Shown here: one piece after another, positions 52,546-63,621 of the stretch | Layout of the letters: each line of letters starts with the position of its first letter | Position numbering within the stretch: position 1 is the first letter of the stretch | Assembly (NCBI RefSeq): GCF_015689335.1 | Contig: NZ_CP065053.1 | Location: 2,790,001 to 2,854,000 of the forward strand | DNA: 64,000 nt | Direction of reading: 5' to 3' | Source of the DNA: Massilia antarctica | GTDB lineage: Bacteria > Pseudomonadota > Gammaproteobacteria > Burkholderiales > Burkholderiaceae_D | Position numbers and translations under genes: made by a program | The notes under the pieces: model-generated | Told to the model about the DNA's origin: nothing | Seen by the model: the letters and a program-made list of their open reading frames with translations, nothing else | Database searches by the model: none

Positions 52546-53159
52546 ATTTCGAAGACCTCTCCAGCCTGCGCCCCGACCTGGCGTTCATCGCGCACTGGGT
52601 GCCGGAACAGTCGCACGTGCTCGACGTGGGCTGCGGCGACGGCGCCATGCTGCGCTATCTCCAGAGCGGCAAGGGCTGCACCGGCTACGGCATCGAGATC
52701 GCCGACGCCTCGCTGCTGGCCAGCGCGCGGCGCGGCATCAACGTGATCCAGCAGGACATGGAAAAAGGCCTCGGCCTGTTCGGCGATAATTCCTTCGATA
52801 CGGTGCTGTGCCTGTCGTCCCTGCAGATGATGCAGCACGTCGAGGCGCTGCTGCGCGATATCGTGCGGGTGGGCGCCGAAGCGATCGTCTCCTTCCCCAA
52901 TTTCGCTTACTGGCCGCACCGGATGGCGCTGCTCAAGGGGCGCATGCCGGTGTCCAAGTCGCTGCCCTACCAATGGTACGACACCCCCAACGTGCGCTGC
53001 GCCACGATTTACGATTTCGAGGAACTTGCGGAAGAATGCGGCCTCGAAGTACTGGAGCGGGTTGCGCTGGCCGATGGCAAGCCGGTATCCTTCCTGCCCA
53101 ACCTGCGCGGCAGCCTGGCCGTGTTCCGGCTGCGCAAAAAGGCGCAGGCGGCGGCGTGA
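52542..53159 (+). CDS. metW: Methionine biosynthesis protein MetW
   Basis: A 205-aa SAM-dependent-methyltransferase-fold protein: [16 protein letters not shown] (motif I), [11 protein letters not shown], and [20 protein letters not shown]. MetW works with MetX in many proteobacteria, though its exact reaction is debated. The ATGA overlap with metX shows co-translation. Confidence 0.93.
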   Translation: MNFEDLSSLRPDLAFIAHWVPEQSHVLDVGCGDGAMLRYLQSGKGCTGYGIEIADASLLASARRGINVIQQDMEKGLGLFGDNSFDTVLCLSSLQMMQHVEALLRDIVRVGAEAIVSFPNFAYWPHRMALLKGRMPVSKSLPYQWYDTPNVRCATIYDFEELAEECGLEVLERVALADGKPVSFLPNLRGSLAVFRLRKKAQAAA

Positions 53160-53243
53160 ACGTGTTGGTGAACCTTATCGTGTGCGACTTTATGGGATTT
53201 CCTGCGATGATGGTGTTATCAAATACATAGCAGGAATTGAAAC

Positions 53244-54146
53244 ATGCATAAGATTAAACCCCTTCTCCTAGCCTTGACCTTCGGCGCCTGCACGGTGCTG
53301 GCCAGTGCCCAACCGTTGCCGATGCCCATACCAAGCAAGGCCGCGGTGCAGGATGGCATCCAGGTGCGGCCGATGCCGCGCTACCGCGTGCTCGCGTCCG
53401 CCGAAAAAATGGATCAGCAGGCGGCGCAGCAATATACGCAACTGATGGGCCAGGCCCAGCAGAAGGGCGCGCTGGTGCCGGACGACCATCCCCAGGTGGT
53501 GCGCCTGCGCACCATTGCCAAACGCATCATTCCGTACGCCACGCGCTGGAATCCCGAGGCGGCCAAATGGAAGTGGCAGGTCAACCTGCTCTCGTCCAAG
53601 CAGGTGAACGCTTTTTGCATGCCGGGCGGTCGCATCGCGTTTTTCAGCGGCATCCTTACCAGCCTGAACCTGACCGACGATGAAGTGGCCGCCATCATGG
53701 GCCACGAAATTTCGCACGCCCTGCGCGAGCACGGGCGCGAGCAGATGGTCAAGTCGACCGCCACCAACGTCGGCGCACGGCTGGGCGGCGCGGTCATCGC
53801 GGCGGTGCTCGGCATCGATCCCGGCGTTACCGATACGGTTGCCCAGTACGGTGCGCAGTTCGCCTCGCTCAAATTCTCGCGCGACGACGAACGCGAAGCC
53901 GACCTGATCGGCCTGGACCTGGCCGCGCGCGCCGGTTACGATCCGCGCGCCGGCATCGTCCTGTGGCAAAAAATGGCGGCGGCGGGCGATGGGGCGCCGC
54001 CGGCGTGGCTGTCGACCCACCCGGGCGGCAAGGAACGCATCCGCCAGATGGAAGAGCACATGAACGTGCTGCTGCCGCTGTATGCGCGCAGCCAGAACAC
54101 CTCGGTGGCGCAATTGCCGCCGTACCGGTCCGGTGCGCCCAACTGA
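53244..54146 (+). CDS. M48-family periplasmic metallopeptidase
   Basis: A 300-aa protein with a signal peptide (residues 1-22, ending LASAQ). The zinc motif is H154-E155-I-S-H158 in MGHEISHALREHG, and the third ligand is Glu in READLIGLDLAARAGY. The STHPGGKERIRQMEEH segment is the usual C-terminal mark of BepA/LoiP-like proteases. It may help in outer-membrane protein quality control. It directly abuts the pseudouridine synthase gene. Confidence 0.92.
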   Translation: MHKIKPLLLALTFGACTVLASAQPLPMPIPSKAAVQDGIQVRPMPRYRVLASAEKMDQQAAQQYTQLMGQAQQKGALVPDDHPQVVRLRTIAKRIIPYATRWNPEAAKWKWQVNLLSSKQVNAFCMPGGRIAFFSGILTSLNLTDDEVAAIMGHEISHALREHGREQMVKSTATNVGARLGGAVIAAVLGIDPGVTDTVAQYGAQFASLKFSRDDEREADLIGLDLAARAGYDPRAGIVLWQKMAAAGDGAPPAWLSTHPGGKERIRQMEEHMNVLLPLYARSQNTSVAQLPPYRSGAPN

Positions 54147-55055
54147 ATGGGACGGCAGGCCAAGGCCAATGCGGTCGTTCCGCTGCCGGTGCGCGATGGC
54201 GTCGCGCCCAGTTATTTATGGCTGGACGATAACCCGCCGGGCGGCGCACTGGCGTTTCTCGCCGCGCACTTTGGCGACGTGGGCGAAGCCGTCTGGCGCG
54301 ACCGCATGGCGCGCGGCGAGGTGGTCGATGCCAGCGGAGCGCTGCTCGGCCCGGACAGCGTGCTGCGGCGCGGCATGCGCATCTGGTATTACCGCGAACT
54401 CGACGCCGAAACTCCGATTCCGTTCGAGGAAGAGATCCTGTTTCGCGACGACCATCTGCTGGTGGTCGACAAGCCGCATTTCTTGCCGATGACGCCAGGC
54501 GGGCGCTTCCTGCACGAAACTTTGCTGGTGCGGCTGAAGAACAAGACCGGTTTGACGCAGCTGACCCCGATTCACCGGCTCGACCGCGAAACGGCAGGGG
54601 TGGTGATTTTTTCGGTCCGGGAGGAAAGCCGCGGCGCCTACCAGTCGCTGTTCCAGAAACGCCAGGTGCGCAAGGAGTACGAAGCGCTGGCCGCGCCCTT
54701 GCCGGCGCTGACGTTTCCGCTGGTGCGCCGCAGCCGCATGGTCGAAGGCAAGCCGTTTTTTCGCATGCAGGAAGTGGCGGGCGAGCCGAATTCGGAAAGC
54801 GTGATCGATGTGATTGGCGCGCACGGCGACACCATGCTGTACCGCCTGCAGCCGCACACAGGCCGCAAGCACCAGCTGCGGGTGCACATGGCCGCGCTGG
54901 GCGCGCCGATCATCAACGACTCGTTTTATCCCGACGCGCTGCCGTGCAAGGACGACGATTTCGCCAACCCGCTCAAGCTGCTTTCGCGCAGCATCGGCTT
55001 CGACGATCCCTTGAGCGGGCAGGCGCGCCGTTTCGAAAGCCTGCGCACCCTGTAG
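54147..55055 (+). CDS. RluA-family pseudouridine synthase
   Basis: A 302-aa enzyme with the catalytic motif PIHRLDRETAGVVIF (Asp in HRLD) and LQPHTGRKHQLRVHMAALGAPI. The ATG immediately follows the upstream stop (TGA-ATG). It isomerises uridine in rRNA or tRNA; the exact target is not clear. The N-terminal 70 residues are not an obvious S4 domain. Confidence 0.9.
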   Translation: MGRQAKANAVVPLPVRDGVAPSYLWLDDNPPGGALAFLAAHFGDVGEAVWRDRMARGEVVDASGALLGPDSVLRRGMRIWYYRELDAETPIPFEEEILFRDDHLLVVDKPHFLPMTPGGRFLHETLLVRLKNKTGLTQLTPIHRLDRETAGVVIFSVREESRGAYQSLFQKRQVRKEYEALAAPLPALTFPLVRRSRMVEGKPFFRMQEVAGEPNSESVIDVIGAHGDTMLYRLQPHTGRKHQLRVHMAALGAPIINDSFYPDALPCKDDDFANPLKLLSRSIGFDDPLSGQARRFESLRTL

Positions 55056-55148
55056 CCGTAGCCTCGCGTTTGAAAACCGGGGTACTCGCATTCGACGACC
55101 TTGTTGACGCGAACGCGCTGCCATTGATGCGCAGATACTGTACGCGCG

Positions 55149-55562
55149 TCATTCTGGCTGGTGGCACACCGCTTCCACATTATTGCCTTCCGGGTCGATC
55201 ACGAAGGCGCCATAGTAGTGAGCGTGATAATGCGGGCGCAGGCCTGGGGCACCATTGTCTTTTCCTCCGGCGCTGATCGCCGCGCGGTAAAAAGCATCCA
55301 CTTGCGCACGCGTTTCTGCCCGCCACGCCAAGTGACAGCCGGTCGTCGCTGCCGGGCCCCCGTATGGTGATGGGCCATCAATGAACCATACATCGGCCTT
55401 TTTGCCGTCAGGCTCAGAGGAGTCAGGGTAAGCAAATCCCACCATGTTCGCTCCGTAGTTGCCTTCGAAGCATACGCTGTAGCCCAATGGTGCAAGCGCC
55501 GCACTGTAGAACGCTTTGGCGCGACCAATATCGGTCACGCGGAAAGTCATGTGGTCAAGCAT
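55149..55562 (-). CDS. VOC-family (glyoxalase-like) protein behind a LexA-like box
   Basis: A 137-aa VOC protein: MLDHMTFRVTDIGRAKAFYSAAL at the start with His4, CHLAWRAETRAQVDAFY, and YYGAFVIDPEGNNVEAVCH at the end, with Glu as metal ligand. Unlike the VOC gene in the biosynthetic operon, it stands alone. A near-perfect LexA-type palindrome lies 49-68 nt upstream of the start, suggesting DNA-damage control. Confidence 0.85.
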   Translation of the reverse strand: MLDHMTFRVTDIGRAKAFYSAALAPLGYSVCFEGNYGANMVGFAYPDSSEPDGKKADVWFIDGPSPYGGPAATTGCHLAWRAETRAQVDAFYRAAISAGGKDNGAPGLRPHYHAHYYGAFVIDPEGNNVEAVCHQPE

Positions 55563-55610
55563 GATGAATCACTCCTGAGGTGGATTAGTCGTGTGCGTCT
55601 CGCACATCAC

Positions 55611-55630
55611 TACTGTATATGGATACAGTA
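55611..55630. promoter_or_regulatory. LexA-box-like palindrome
   Basis: TACTGTATATGGATACAGTA is a perfect inverted repeat with 8-bp arms and matches the SOS consensus CTGT-N8-ACAG including the flanking TA. It lies 49 nt upstream of the VOC gene at 55562 and 72 nt after the xth stop. Confidence 0.7.
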
Positions 55631-55701
55631 TTGATGGCAAGAGGATTAACGTTATCCAAACCTCAATCTTGGCGGCGCGTGCTGCCGCCGGAAGCGACGG
55701 T

Positions 55702-56472
55702 TCAGATGCGGTAATCGATGATCAGCGGGGCATGATCCGAAAACCGCTCATCCTTGTAGATGAACACTTCCTTGGCTTGCGCGGCAATGCCAGGGGTTGC
55801 CACGTGATAATCGATGCGCCACCCGACGTTCTTGGCGTAGGCTTGGCCGCGGTTGCTCCACCAGGTGTATTGCTCCGGGCGCTTGTCGATGCCACGGTGC
55901 ACGTCCACGAAGCCGACTTCATCGAACACACGGGTCAGCCAGGCGCGTTCTTCCGGCAGGAATCCCGAGTTTTTCTTGTTCCCTTTGAAGTTTTTCAGGT
56001 CGATTTCATGGTGGGCAATATTCCAGTCGCCGCAGATGACCACTTCGCGGCCCTCGGCGCGCAATTCGAGCAGATGCGGCAGGAACACTTCCATGAAGCG
56101 GAACTTGGCTTCCTGGCGTTCGGGCGAGGAGGAGCCGGACGGGCAATAGACCGAAATGATAGTCAGGCTGCCGAAATCGCAGCGCACGTAGCGCCCTTCG
56201 GCATCGAATTCCGGGCTGCCGAAGCCGGTGCGCACTGTGTCGGGCTTGGTGCGGCTGTAGATGCCGGTGCCGGAATAACCTTTTTTCTCGGCGTAATGGA
56301 AATGGCCGTGATAGCCGCCCGGCGTCAGGAATTCCTCTGTCATGTCGGGCAACTGCGCCTTGAGCTCCTGGACGCAGACGAAATCGGCGGTCTGGGTGGC
56401 CATCCAGTTGAAAAAGCCCTTCTTGTGAGCGGAGCGGATCCCGTTCAGGTTCGCGGAAATAATTTTTGGCAT
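55702..56472 (-). CDS. xth: Exodeoxyribonuclease III
   Basis: A 256-aa AP endonuclease/exonuclease: MPKIISANLNGIRSAHKKGF, VQELKAQ with catalytic Glu, YCPSG, GDWNIAHHEIDL with the catalytic Asp and Asn, and FSDHAPLIIDY with Asp-His. It cleaves abasic sites in base excision repair. The start ATG at 56472 matches the family; it is divergent from pyrE. Confidence 0.94.
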   Translation of the reverse strand: MPKIISANLNGIRSAHKKGFFNWMATQTADFVCVQELKAQLPDMTEEFLTPGGYHGHFHYAEKKGYSGTGIYSRTKPDTVRTGFGSPEFDAEGRYVRCDFGSLTIISVYCPSGSSSPERQEAKFRFMEVFLPHLLELRAEGREVVICGDWNIAHHEIDLKNFKGNKKNSGFLPEERAWLTRVFDEVGFVDVHRGIDKRPEQYTWWSNRGQAYAKNVGWRIDYHVATPGIAAQAKEVFIYKDERFSDHAPLIIDYRI

Positions 56473-56539
56473 GGTTCCAGGGGGTATGGAGGGTGGCGTA
56501 AAATAGCGCCACTTTTCTATATGAACAAATGAGGTCGTC

Positions 56540-57202
56540 GTGAATAATTTGCGCCAACAGTTTATCGCGTTTTCGGTGTCGGCGGGCGTGTTGCGCTTCG
56601 GCGAGTTCACCACCAAGGCTGGCCGCCTGTCGCCGTATTTCTTCAATGCCGGCCTGTTCCATGACGGCGCCACCCTGGCCCAGCTGGCCCAGTTTTACGC
56701 GCAGACCCTGATCGACTCGGGAATCGAGTTCGACATGCTGTTCGGGCCGGCCTACAAGGGCATCACCCTGGCGTCCGCCACGGCGGTGGCGCTGGCGGGC
56801 AAGGGGCACAATACTTCGTTTGCCTACAACCGCAAGGAAGCCAAGGACCATGGCGAGGGCGGCACCATTGTCGGCGCCAAGCTGGCCGGCAAGGTCGTGA
56901 TTATCGACGATGTGATTTCGGCCGGCACCTCGGTACGCGAATCGGTCGACATGATCCGCGCCGCCGGCGCCGAGCCGTGTGCCGTGCTGATCGCGCTCGA
57001 CCGCATGGAGCGTTCGGGCAAGGATGGCGAATTGTCACCGAGTTCGGCGGTCCAGCAAGTCAGCCAGGAATTCAATATTCCGGTGGTGTCGATCGGGAAC
57101 CTGGAGGATTTGTTCACTTACCTGAATGCCGCCGGGGCCGATCCGGCGATGGCGCAGTACAAGGATGCCGTGTCGGCGTACCGGACGCGCTACGGGGTGT
57201 AA
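56540..57202 (+). CDS. pyrE: Orotate phosphoribosyltransferase
   Basis: A 220-aa enzyme: [20 protein letters not shown] at the substrate site, [26 protein letters not shown] loop and [17 protein letters not shown], the PRPP-binding motif. It makes orotidine 5'-phosphate in pyrimidine synthesis. The start codon is GTG at 56540, with GAGG 5 nt upstream. Confidence 0.95.
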   Translation: MNNLRQQFIAFSVSAGVLRFGEFTTKAGRLSPYFFNAGLFHDGATLAQLAQFYAQTLIDSGIEFDMLFGPAYKGITLASATAVALAGKGHNTSFAYNRKEAKDHGEGGTIVGAKLAGKVVIIDDVISAGTSVRESVDMIRAAGAEPCAVLIALDRMERSGKDGELSPSSAVQQVSQEFNIPVVSIGNLEDLFTYLNAAGADPAMAQYKDAVSAYRTRYGV

Positions 57203-57238
57203 GGCGGCGCGCGTCACGCGGCTCCGTGCATGTGCGTT

Positions 57239-57269
57239 TCGGCTGGGCTGGGTTGGGCTGGGCTGGCCG
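57239..57269. repeat. Short GGCTG/GGTTG tandem stretch
   Basis: Several GGGCTG/GGGTTG units follow each other without a coding role, 37 nt after pyrE. Confidence 0.6.
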
Positions 57270-57484
57270 GTTGCATGGCCGCGTTCGCGCACGGACGGTG
57301 CCGCTGTGCGCCGTTTGCAGGTAAACATATCGTCGCGCTCGAACTGCTTCTCGACTTAACTTTGTCGATGCCAGGGCAGGCGGAAAAACGTTGAAAGGGG
57401 CGAGCTAGCAACGGTCTGCTAGAGTGCGCCTGAGCGCCCTCGCGCTCGCCTCACTCACATGCCTATCTCCGGGATTCCCTTTCC

Positions 57485-57912
57485 ATGCGCACTTTTTCAT
57501 ACTGGCTTTGCTTCGCACTCGTCCCGGCACACGTGTTAGGCTTGCTGCTAGCCTTGCTACCTCTGGGGGGCATTGTCTTTCCTGGCTGGTCGCTGTTCGA
57601 ATTGCTTTTTTTGTTTAGCTCGCTCATTCCGCGGATAGTTGCGCAGTCTGTCCCGTACATCCTCGCCTGGCTGTTGTATCTCGTTATGCTCGCGGAGAGC
57701 GCGTACCGCCATCGTACGCCGGCCTGCCGCTTGTGCTTTGCTATCTTGGCGCCGTTTCATTACTTGTCGCGATCGTTGTGCTAGTGCTGTCCTCTGTCTA
57801 TCAAACGGGATACGGTTTTCTGAGTGCCATGATCGCCTTCCCCGCCACCATCTGCATACCGTGGGGTTTTTTTCTCACAGAGTTATTGAGCTTTCGTAAG
57901 CGCAATACCTAA
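57485..57912 (+). pseudogene. Membrane protein gene split by a frameshift
   Basis: The ATG at 57485 opens a frame with three hydrophobic helices (AHVLGLLLALLPLGGIVF, LFELLFLFSSLI, YILAWLLYLVML) that stops at 57784. In the -1 frame, 57715-57912 continues with typical membrane sequence (LVLCYLGAVSLLVAIVVLVLS, FPATICIPWGFFLTELL) and ends in FRKRNT. A single frameshift near 57700-57720 would join them into a membrane protein of about 142 residues. It could be a real broken gene, a sequencing error or a programmed shift. Family not recognised. Confidence 0.65.
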
Positions 57913-57998
57913 GGGACAGAAAACCCAAGTGACGTCATGTTCGTCAACATGGGCAAGCCTCACTTGACCGCAGCTTGTTTGCGCGCCGTCAATCGCGT

Positions 57999-58541
57999 TC
58001 AGCCCTGCGCTAACTCCTGCATTCTGCCGGCCGCGCCCGCCAGGGCCTGCTCGCGGCACAAGCGGTCCACTGTTTTCAGCAACACCGGCATGCGATGCGG
58101 CCCGTGCATGGCCGCGATGTGTTCCTTGGCCTGTGCCCGCTCAAGCCCGATGCAGGTGATGAACAGCGGCTTGATGCTGTCGCCGCGCAGCAGTTTGTAT
58201 TCATCGCCGATACCGGCATACGCCGTTTTCGCCACGCCGATGATCCTGGCCTTGCCGTCCAGCGCATCGTAAAGATGCTTTCCCAAGCCCGCGTGTGAAT
58301 GGCCGTCGAGGAACACGAAGCCATCGATGACAATGATTTCGGGAAGCTGGTCGAGTTCCCCCAGCAGGGCTAGGATGCACGGAAGCTCGCGCTTATAGAA
58401 TTCCCCGGGAACATATTCGCTGACGCTAGCCTGCTTTTTGCTGACCGTCGCCACTGGCGCCACGTCATCCCAGCGCGCGAACAGCAAGCCTGCGGCGTAG
58501 CCGCAATCGGCATCGTATTGCACGTCGACCGCTAATATCAT
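57999..58541 (-). CDS. Endonuclease V-like protein
   Basis: A 180-aa protein that aligns by eye with endonuclease V: AVDVQY with the catalytic Asp, YVPGEFYKRELP, IIVIDGFVFLDGHSHAGLG, IIGVAKTAY and KPLFITCIG. It is shorter than the E. coli enzyme (223 aa) and lacks its N-terminal segment, and the DGHG motif reads DGFV, so catalytic activity on deoxyinosine is uncertain. The ATG at 58541 has GAGGAG 9 nt upstream. Confidence 0.75.
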   Translation of the reverse strand: MILAVDVQYDADCGYAAGLLFARWDDVAPVATVSKKQASVSEYVPGEFYKRELPCILALLGELDQLPEIIVIDGFVFLDGHSHAGLGKHLYDALDGKARIIGVAKTAYAGIGDEYKLLRGDSIKPLFITCIGLERAQAKEHIAAMHGPHRMPVLLKTVDRLCREQALAGAAGRMQELAQG

Positions 58542-58588
58542 CAGGCATGTCTCCTCGGGGTAAACGAAGCCGGCCGCCAATATTTCTT

Positions 58589-58609
58589 AACCGGGGTCAG
58601 ACCCCGGTT
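58589..58609. terminator. Hairpin AACCGGGGTC-A-GACCCCGGTT
   Basis: A perfect 10-bp palindrome with a one-base centre lies upstream of the endonuclease V-like gene and downstream of gatB (minus strand). No T run follows, so its role as a terminator is uncertain. The GGGGTCAGACCCC core is a common intergenic repeat in related genomes. Confidence 0.5.
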
Positions 58610-58667
58610 GAGTAACATGGACGGCCGGCATGGATGCGAGCGATGTCGCAGAGCCAGAAGGCGGGTA

Positions 58668-60128
58668 TCAGCCCGCCAGTTTCTTCTTGAGCAGCTCGGT
58701 GACCTGGGCCGGGTTGGCCGTGCCCTTGGATGCTTTCATGGCTTGGCCGATCAGGGCATTGATGGCCGCTTCCTTGCCGGCGCGGTATTGCTCGACCGAC
58801 TTGGCGTTGGCCGCCAGCACGTCGTCGACGATCTTTTCCAGCGCGCCGGTGTCGGAAATCTGACGCAGGCCTTTTTGCTCGATGATCGCATCGGCGATGT
58901 GTTCATCGTTCGACTTGGCTTCCCACATGCCCGCAAACACTTCCTTGGCGCTCTTGTTGGAAATCGTGCCGTCGGCGATGCGCTTGATCATCAGCGCCAG
59001 TTGCGACGCCTCCACCGGCGAATCGGCGATGTCGACGTTTTCGCGGTTCAGGGTCGAGGCCACGTCGCCCATCAGCCAGTTGGCCACGGTCTTTGCTTGC
59101 TCTTTTCCAGTCCTGGCGACCACGGCTTCAAAGTACGCGGCCATTTCTTTCGACGAGGTCAGGAACAGGCTGTCGTATTCCGGCAAGCCGTAATCGTTCG
59201 CGAAGCGCGCGCGCATGGCGGCCGGCAGTTCCGGCATGTCGGCCTTGATGCGTGCGACCCATTCGTCGGAAATGAGCAGCGGCGGCAAGTCCGGATCGGG
59301 GAAGTAGCGGTAATCCTGCGCATCTTCCTTGGTCCGCATCGAGCGCGTTTCCTTCTTGTCCGGATCCCACAGGCGCGTGGCCTGCTGAACCTTGCCGCCA
59401 TCTTCGATCAAGTCGATCTGGCGCCGCACTTCATAGGCGATTGCTTCTTCCATGAAACGGAACGAGTTCAGATTCTTGATTTCACAGCGCGTACCCAGTT
59501 CGGTCGTGCCGACCGGACGCACCGACACGTTGACGTCGCAGCGGAACGAGCCTTCCTGCATGTTGCCGTCGCACACACCCAGCCACACGACCAGGGTATG
59601 CAATGCCTTGGCATACGCCACCGCTTCGGCCGCGCTGCGCATTTCCGGCTCGGACACGATTTCCAGCAGCGGCGTACCGGCGCGGTTCAGGTCGATGCCG
59701 GTCATGCCCGCGTAGTCTTCGTGCAGCGACTTGCCGGCATCTTCTTCCAGGTGGGCGCGGGTCAGGTTGACGGTCTTGGTCTGGAACTGGCCATCTTTTT
59801 CGAAGCCGAAGGTAATCTTGCCGCCGATGACGACCGGATCGGCGAACTGGCTGATCTGGTAACCCTTGGGCAAATCCGGATAAAAGTAGTTTTTGCGCGC
59901 AAACACCGATTCCGGCGCGATCTTCGCGTCCACCGCCAGGCCGAAGCGGATCGCGCGTTCCACCGCGCCGCGGTTCATCACCGGCAGCACACCAGGCAGC
60001 GCCAGGTCGACCGGGCTGGCCTGGGTGTTCGGCTCGGCGCCGAACTGAATCGAACTGCCGCTGAAAATCTTGGAGTTGGTCGTGAGCTGCACGTGGTTCT
60101 CAAGACCGATGACGACTTCCCATTGCAT
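58668..60128 (-). CDS. gatB: Aspartyl/glutamyl-tRNA amidotransferase subunit B
   Basis: A 486-aa Gat[57 protein letters not shown] and the C-terminal YqeY-like tail domain ([14 protein letters not shown]). It activates the mischarged glutamate or aspartate on tRNA. It is last in gatC-gatA-gatB, 56 nt after gatA. Confidence 0.96.
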   Translation of the reverse strand: MQWEVVIGLENHVQLTTNSKIFSGSSIQFGAEPNTQASPVDLALPGVLPVMNRGAVERAIRFGLAVDAKIAPESVFARKNYFYPDLPKGYQISQFADPVVIGGKITFGFEKDGQFQTKTVNLTRAHLEEDAGKSLHEDYAGMTGIDLNRAGTPLLEIVSEPEMRSAAEAVAYAKALHTLVVWLGVCDGNMQEGSFRCDVNVSVRPVGTTELGTRCEIKNLNSFRFMEEAIAYEVRRQIDLIEDGGKVQQATRLWDPDKKETRSMRTKEDAQDYRYFPDPDLPPLLISDEWVARIKADMPELPAAMRARFANDYGLPEYDSLFLTSSKEMAAYFEAVVARTGKEQAKTVANWLMGDVASTLNRENVDIADSPVEASQLALMIKRIADGTISNKSAKEVFAGMWEAKSNDEHIADAIIEQKGLRQISDTGALEKIVDDVLAANAKSVEQYRAGKEAAINALIGQAMKASKGTANPAQVTELLKKKLAG

Positions 60129-60184
60129 AGTGTTCTCTTTTCTTGTCAGGTTGCCGGTGCGCACCTTGTACGCACCCGGCGAAA

Positions 60185-61660
60185 TCAGATGCCGGCCGGC
60201 GCCCGCGTGTGCCAGTCGGTCGCCAACTGGTATTGGTGGGCAATATTGAGCAGCTTGGCTTCGGCAAAGTAATTGCCGATGATTTGCAGGCCCACGGGGC
60301 GTTTGCTGTTCTTTTCGCCCTGGCCGAAGCCGCACGGGACCGACATGCCGGGCAAACCAGCCAGGCTGGTCGACAAGGTAAAGATGTCGGCCAGGTAGTT
60401 GGCAACCGGGTCGTTGGTCTTGTCGCCCAGGTCCCAGGCGACGGTCGGCGCGACCGGGCCCATGATGACGTCGCAGGTAGTGCCCAGCGCGGCCTGGAAG
60501 TCGTCGGCGATCAGGCGCCGGATCTTTTGGGCTTGCAGGTAGTAGGCGTCGTAGTAGCCATGGCACAACACATAGGTGCCGACCAGGATGCGGCGCTGCA
60601 CTTCCGGGCCGAAACCTTCGGCGCGCGACTTGCGGTACATCTCTTCCAGGTTCTTGTATTCGCTGGCGCGGTGGCCGTAGCGCACGCCATCGAAGCGCGA
60701 CAGGTTGGACGACGCTTCGGCCGGGGCGATGATGTAGTAAACCGGGATCGACAGGGATGTCTTGGGCAGTGAAATGTCAACCAGGGTCGCGCCAAGTTTC
60801 ACGAATTCATCGAGCGCGGCGCGCACCGCCTGTTCGACATCGGCCGCCAGGCCTTCGCCGAAGTATTCTTTTGGCAAGCCGATACGCAAGCCCTTGAGCG
60901 GAACGTTCAGGTCGCGCGTGAAGTCTTCGCGCACATTGCCCTGTTCTGGTGTCAGGCTGGTCGAGTCGCGCGCATCGAAGCCGACCATTTCACCCAGCAG
61001 CATGGCGCAGTCTTCGGCGGTCTGGGCGATCGGGCCGCCCTGGTCGAGCGAGGAAGCGAAGGCGATCATGCCGAAGCGCGATACCCGGCCATAGGTCGGC
61101 TTGATGCCGGTGACGCCGCAAAACGCGGCCGGCTGGCGGATCGAGCCGCCGGTGTCGGTGGCGGTGGCGGCCGGCGCCAGGCGCGCGGCAACCGCCGCGG
61201 CCGAGCCGCCCGAGGAGCCGCCCGGCACGGCCAGGGTGTCCCACGGATTCTTGACGGCGCCGAAGGCCGAGTTTTCGTTCGACGAACCCATCGCGAATTC
61301 GTCGCAGTTGAGCTTGCCCAGGGTGACCATGCCGGCGTGCTTGAATTTGTCGACCACGGTGGCATCGAACGGGCTGGTGTAGTTGGCCAGCATCTTCGAG
61401 CCGGCGGTCGAACGCCAACCCTGGGTGACGAAAATGTCCTTGTGTGCGATCGGAATGCCGGTCAGCGGGCCGGCATTGCCGGACGCGAGGCGCACATCGG
61501 CGGCGCGCGCTTGTTCAAGCGACAAGGCTTCGTCGATCTGCAGGAAGGCGTTCAGCTCGCTCGCCTTGGCGCGCTGCAGGAAGTGGGTGGTCAGCTCGGT
61601 GGCTGAAACCTGTTTCGCGTGCAAGAGCGCGGACAGCTGTTGAAGAGTTTTTGTATGCAT
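60185..61660 (-). CDS. gatA: Aspartyl/glutamyl-tRNA amidotransferase subunit A
   Basis: A 491-aa amidase-signature enzyme: Lys in [12 protein letters not shown], and [36 protein letters not shown] with the catalytic cis-Ser and Ser. It provides ammonia to GatB. It lies between gatC and gatB. Confidence 0.96.
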   Translation of the reverse strand: MHTKTLQQLSALLHAKQVSATELTTHFLQRAKASELNAFLQIDEALSLEQARAADVRLASGNAGPLTGIPIAHKDIFVTQGWRSTAGSKMLANYTSPFDATVVDKFKHAGMVTLGKLNCDEFAMGSSNENSAFGAVKNPWDTLAVPGGSSGGSAAAVAARLAPAATATDTGGSIRQPAAFCGVTGIKPTYGRVSRFGMIAFASSLDQGGPIAQTAEDCAMLLGEMVGFDARDSTSLTPEQGNVREDFTRDLNVPLKGLRIGLPKEYFGEGLAADVEQAVRAALDEFVKLGATLVDISLPKTSLSIPVYYIIAPAEASSNLSRFDGVRYGHRASEYKNLEEMYRKSRAEGFGPEVQRRILVGTYVLCHGYYDAYYLQAQKIRRLIADDFQAALGTTCDVIMGPVAPTVAWDLGDKTNDPVANYLADIFTLSTSLAGLPGMSVPCGFGQGEKNSKRPVGLQIIGNYFAEAKLLNIAHQYQLATDWHTRAPAGI

Positions 61661-61748
61661 GGGGGATGCTCGACTGACGTAATTGCTCGGTTTGCTCGGT
61701 AAGCGATGGCGCGCATGGCGCTCATCGGACGACGAAGGTGGGCGACCG

Positions 61749-62051
61749 TTATTCGATCACTTGCGGCACCAGATACAGGCCGTCCTGGGTCTTCGGCGCC
61801 GGCGCCTGATAGGCTTCGCGCGCGTTTTCCTCGGTCACGACGTCGTCGCGCAGGCGCAGCGGCAGCTTGCCCAGGATGGCGGCCAGCGGGTGCGACAGCG
61901 GCTCCACGCCAGTGGTGTCGACTTCCTTCATCTGCTCGGCCAGGGCGAAAATGCCGTTCAATTCCACCAGGGCGGTCTCGGCGTGAGCCTCGTCCATCTC
62001 GAGTTTGGACAGATAGGCGATTCGATTTACATCTGATAGTGTCAGGGACAT
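61749..62051 (-). CDS. gatC: Aspartyl/glutamyl-tRNA amidotransferase subunit C
   Basis: A 100-aa GatC with the usual [21 protein letters not shown] start and [11 protein letters not shown] and LVPQVIE end. It clamps GatA to GatB. The ATG at 62051 is the standard start; the frame continues upstream to 62177 without an RBS. First gene of the gat operon, 88 nt before gatA. Confidence 0.93.
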   Translation of the reverse strand: MSLTLSDVNRIAYLSKLEMDEAHAETALVELNGIFALAEQMKEVDTTGVEPLSHPLAAILGKLPLRLRDDVVTEENAREAYQAPAPKTQDGLYLVPQVIE

Positions 62052-63422
<1,371 letters not shown>

Positions 63423-63621
63423 GTCCGAGCCCGCCGCCCGCCGTGTTGGCGAGCCGCGTGCGCGTGCTTGCACTGCCGGCGCGGCCGGCGTACCGTTCAG
63501 ATCTTCGGCTTGCAATGCGTTGTAAAACCAGGGACAGACCCAGTTGAACAATGCATGCAAGCCGGAGGTCTGACCCCCGTGCCGCAGCGGGACAGGTTCT
63601 TAGCACCGATTATTGGATTTC

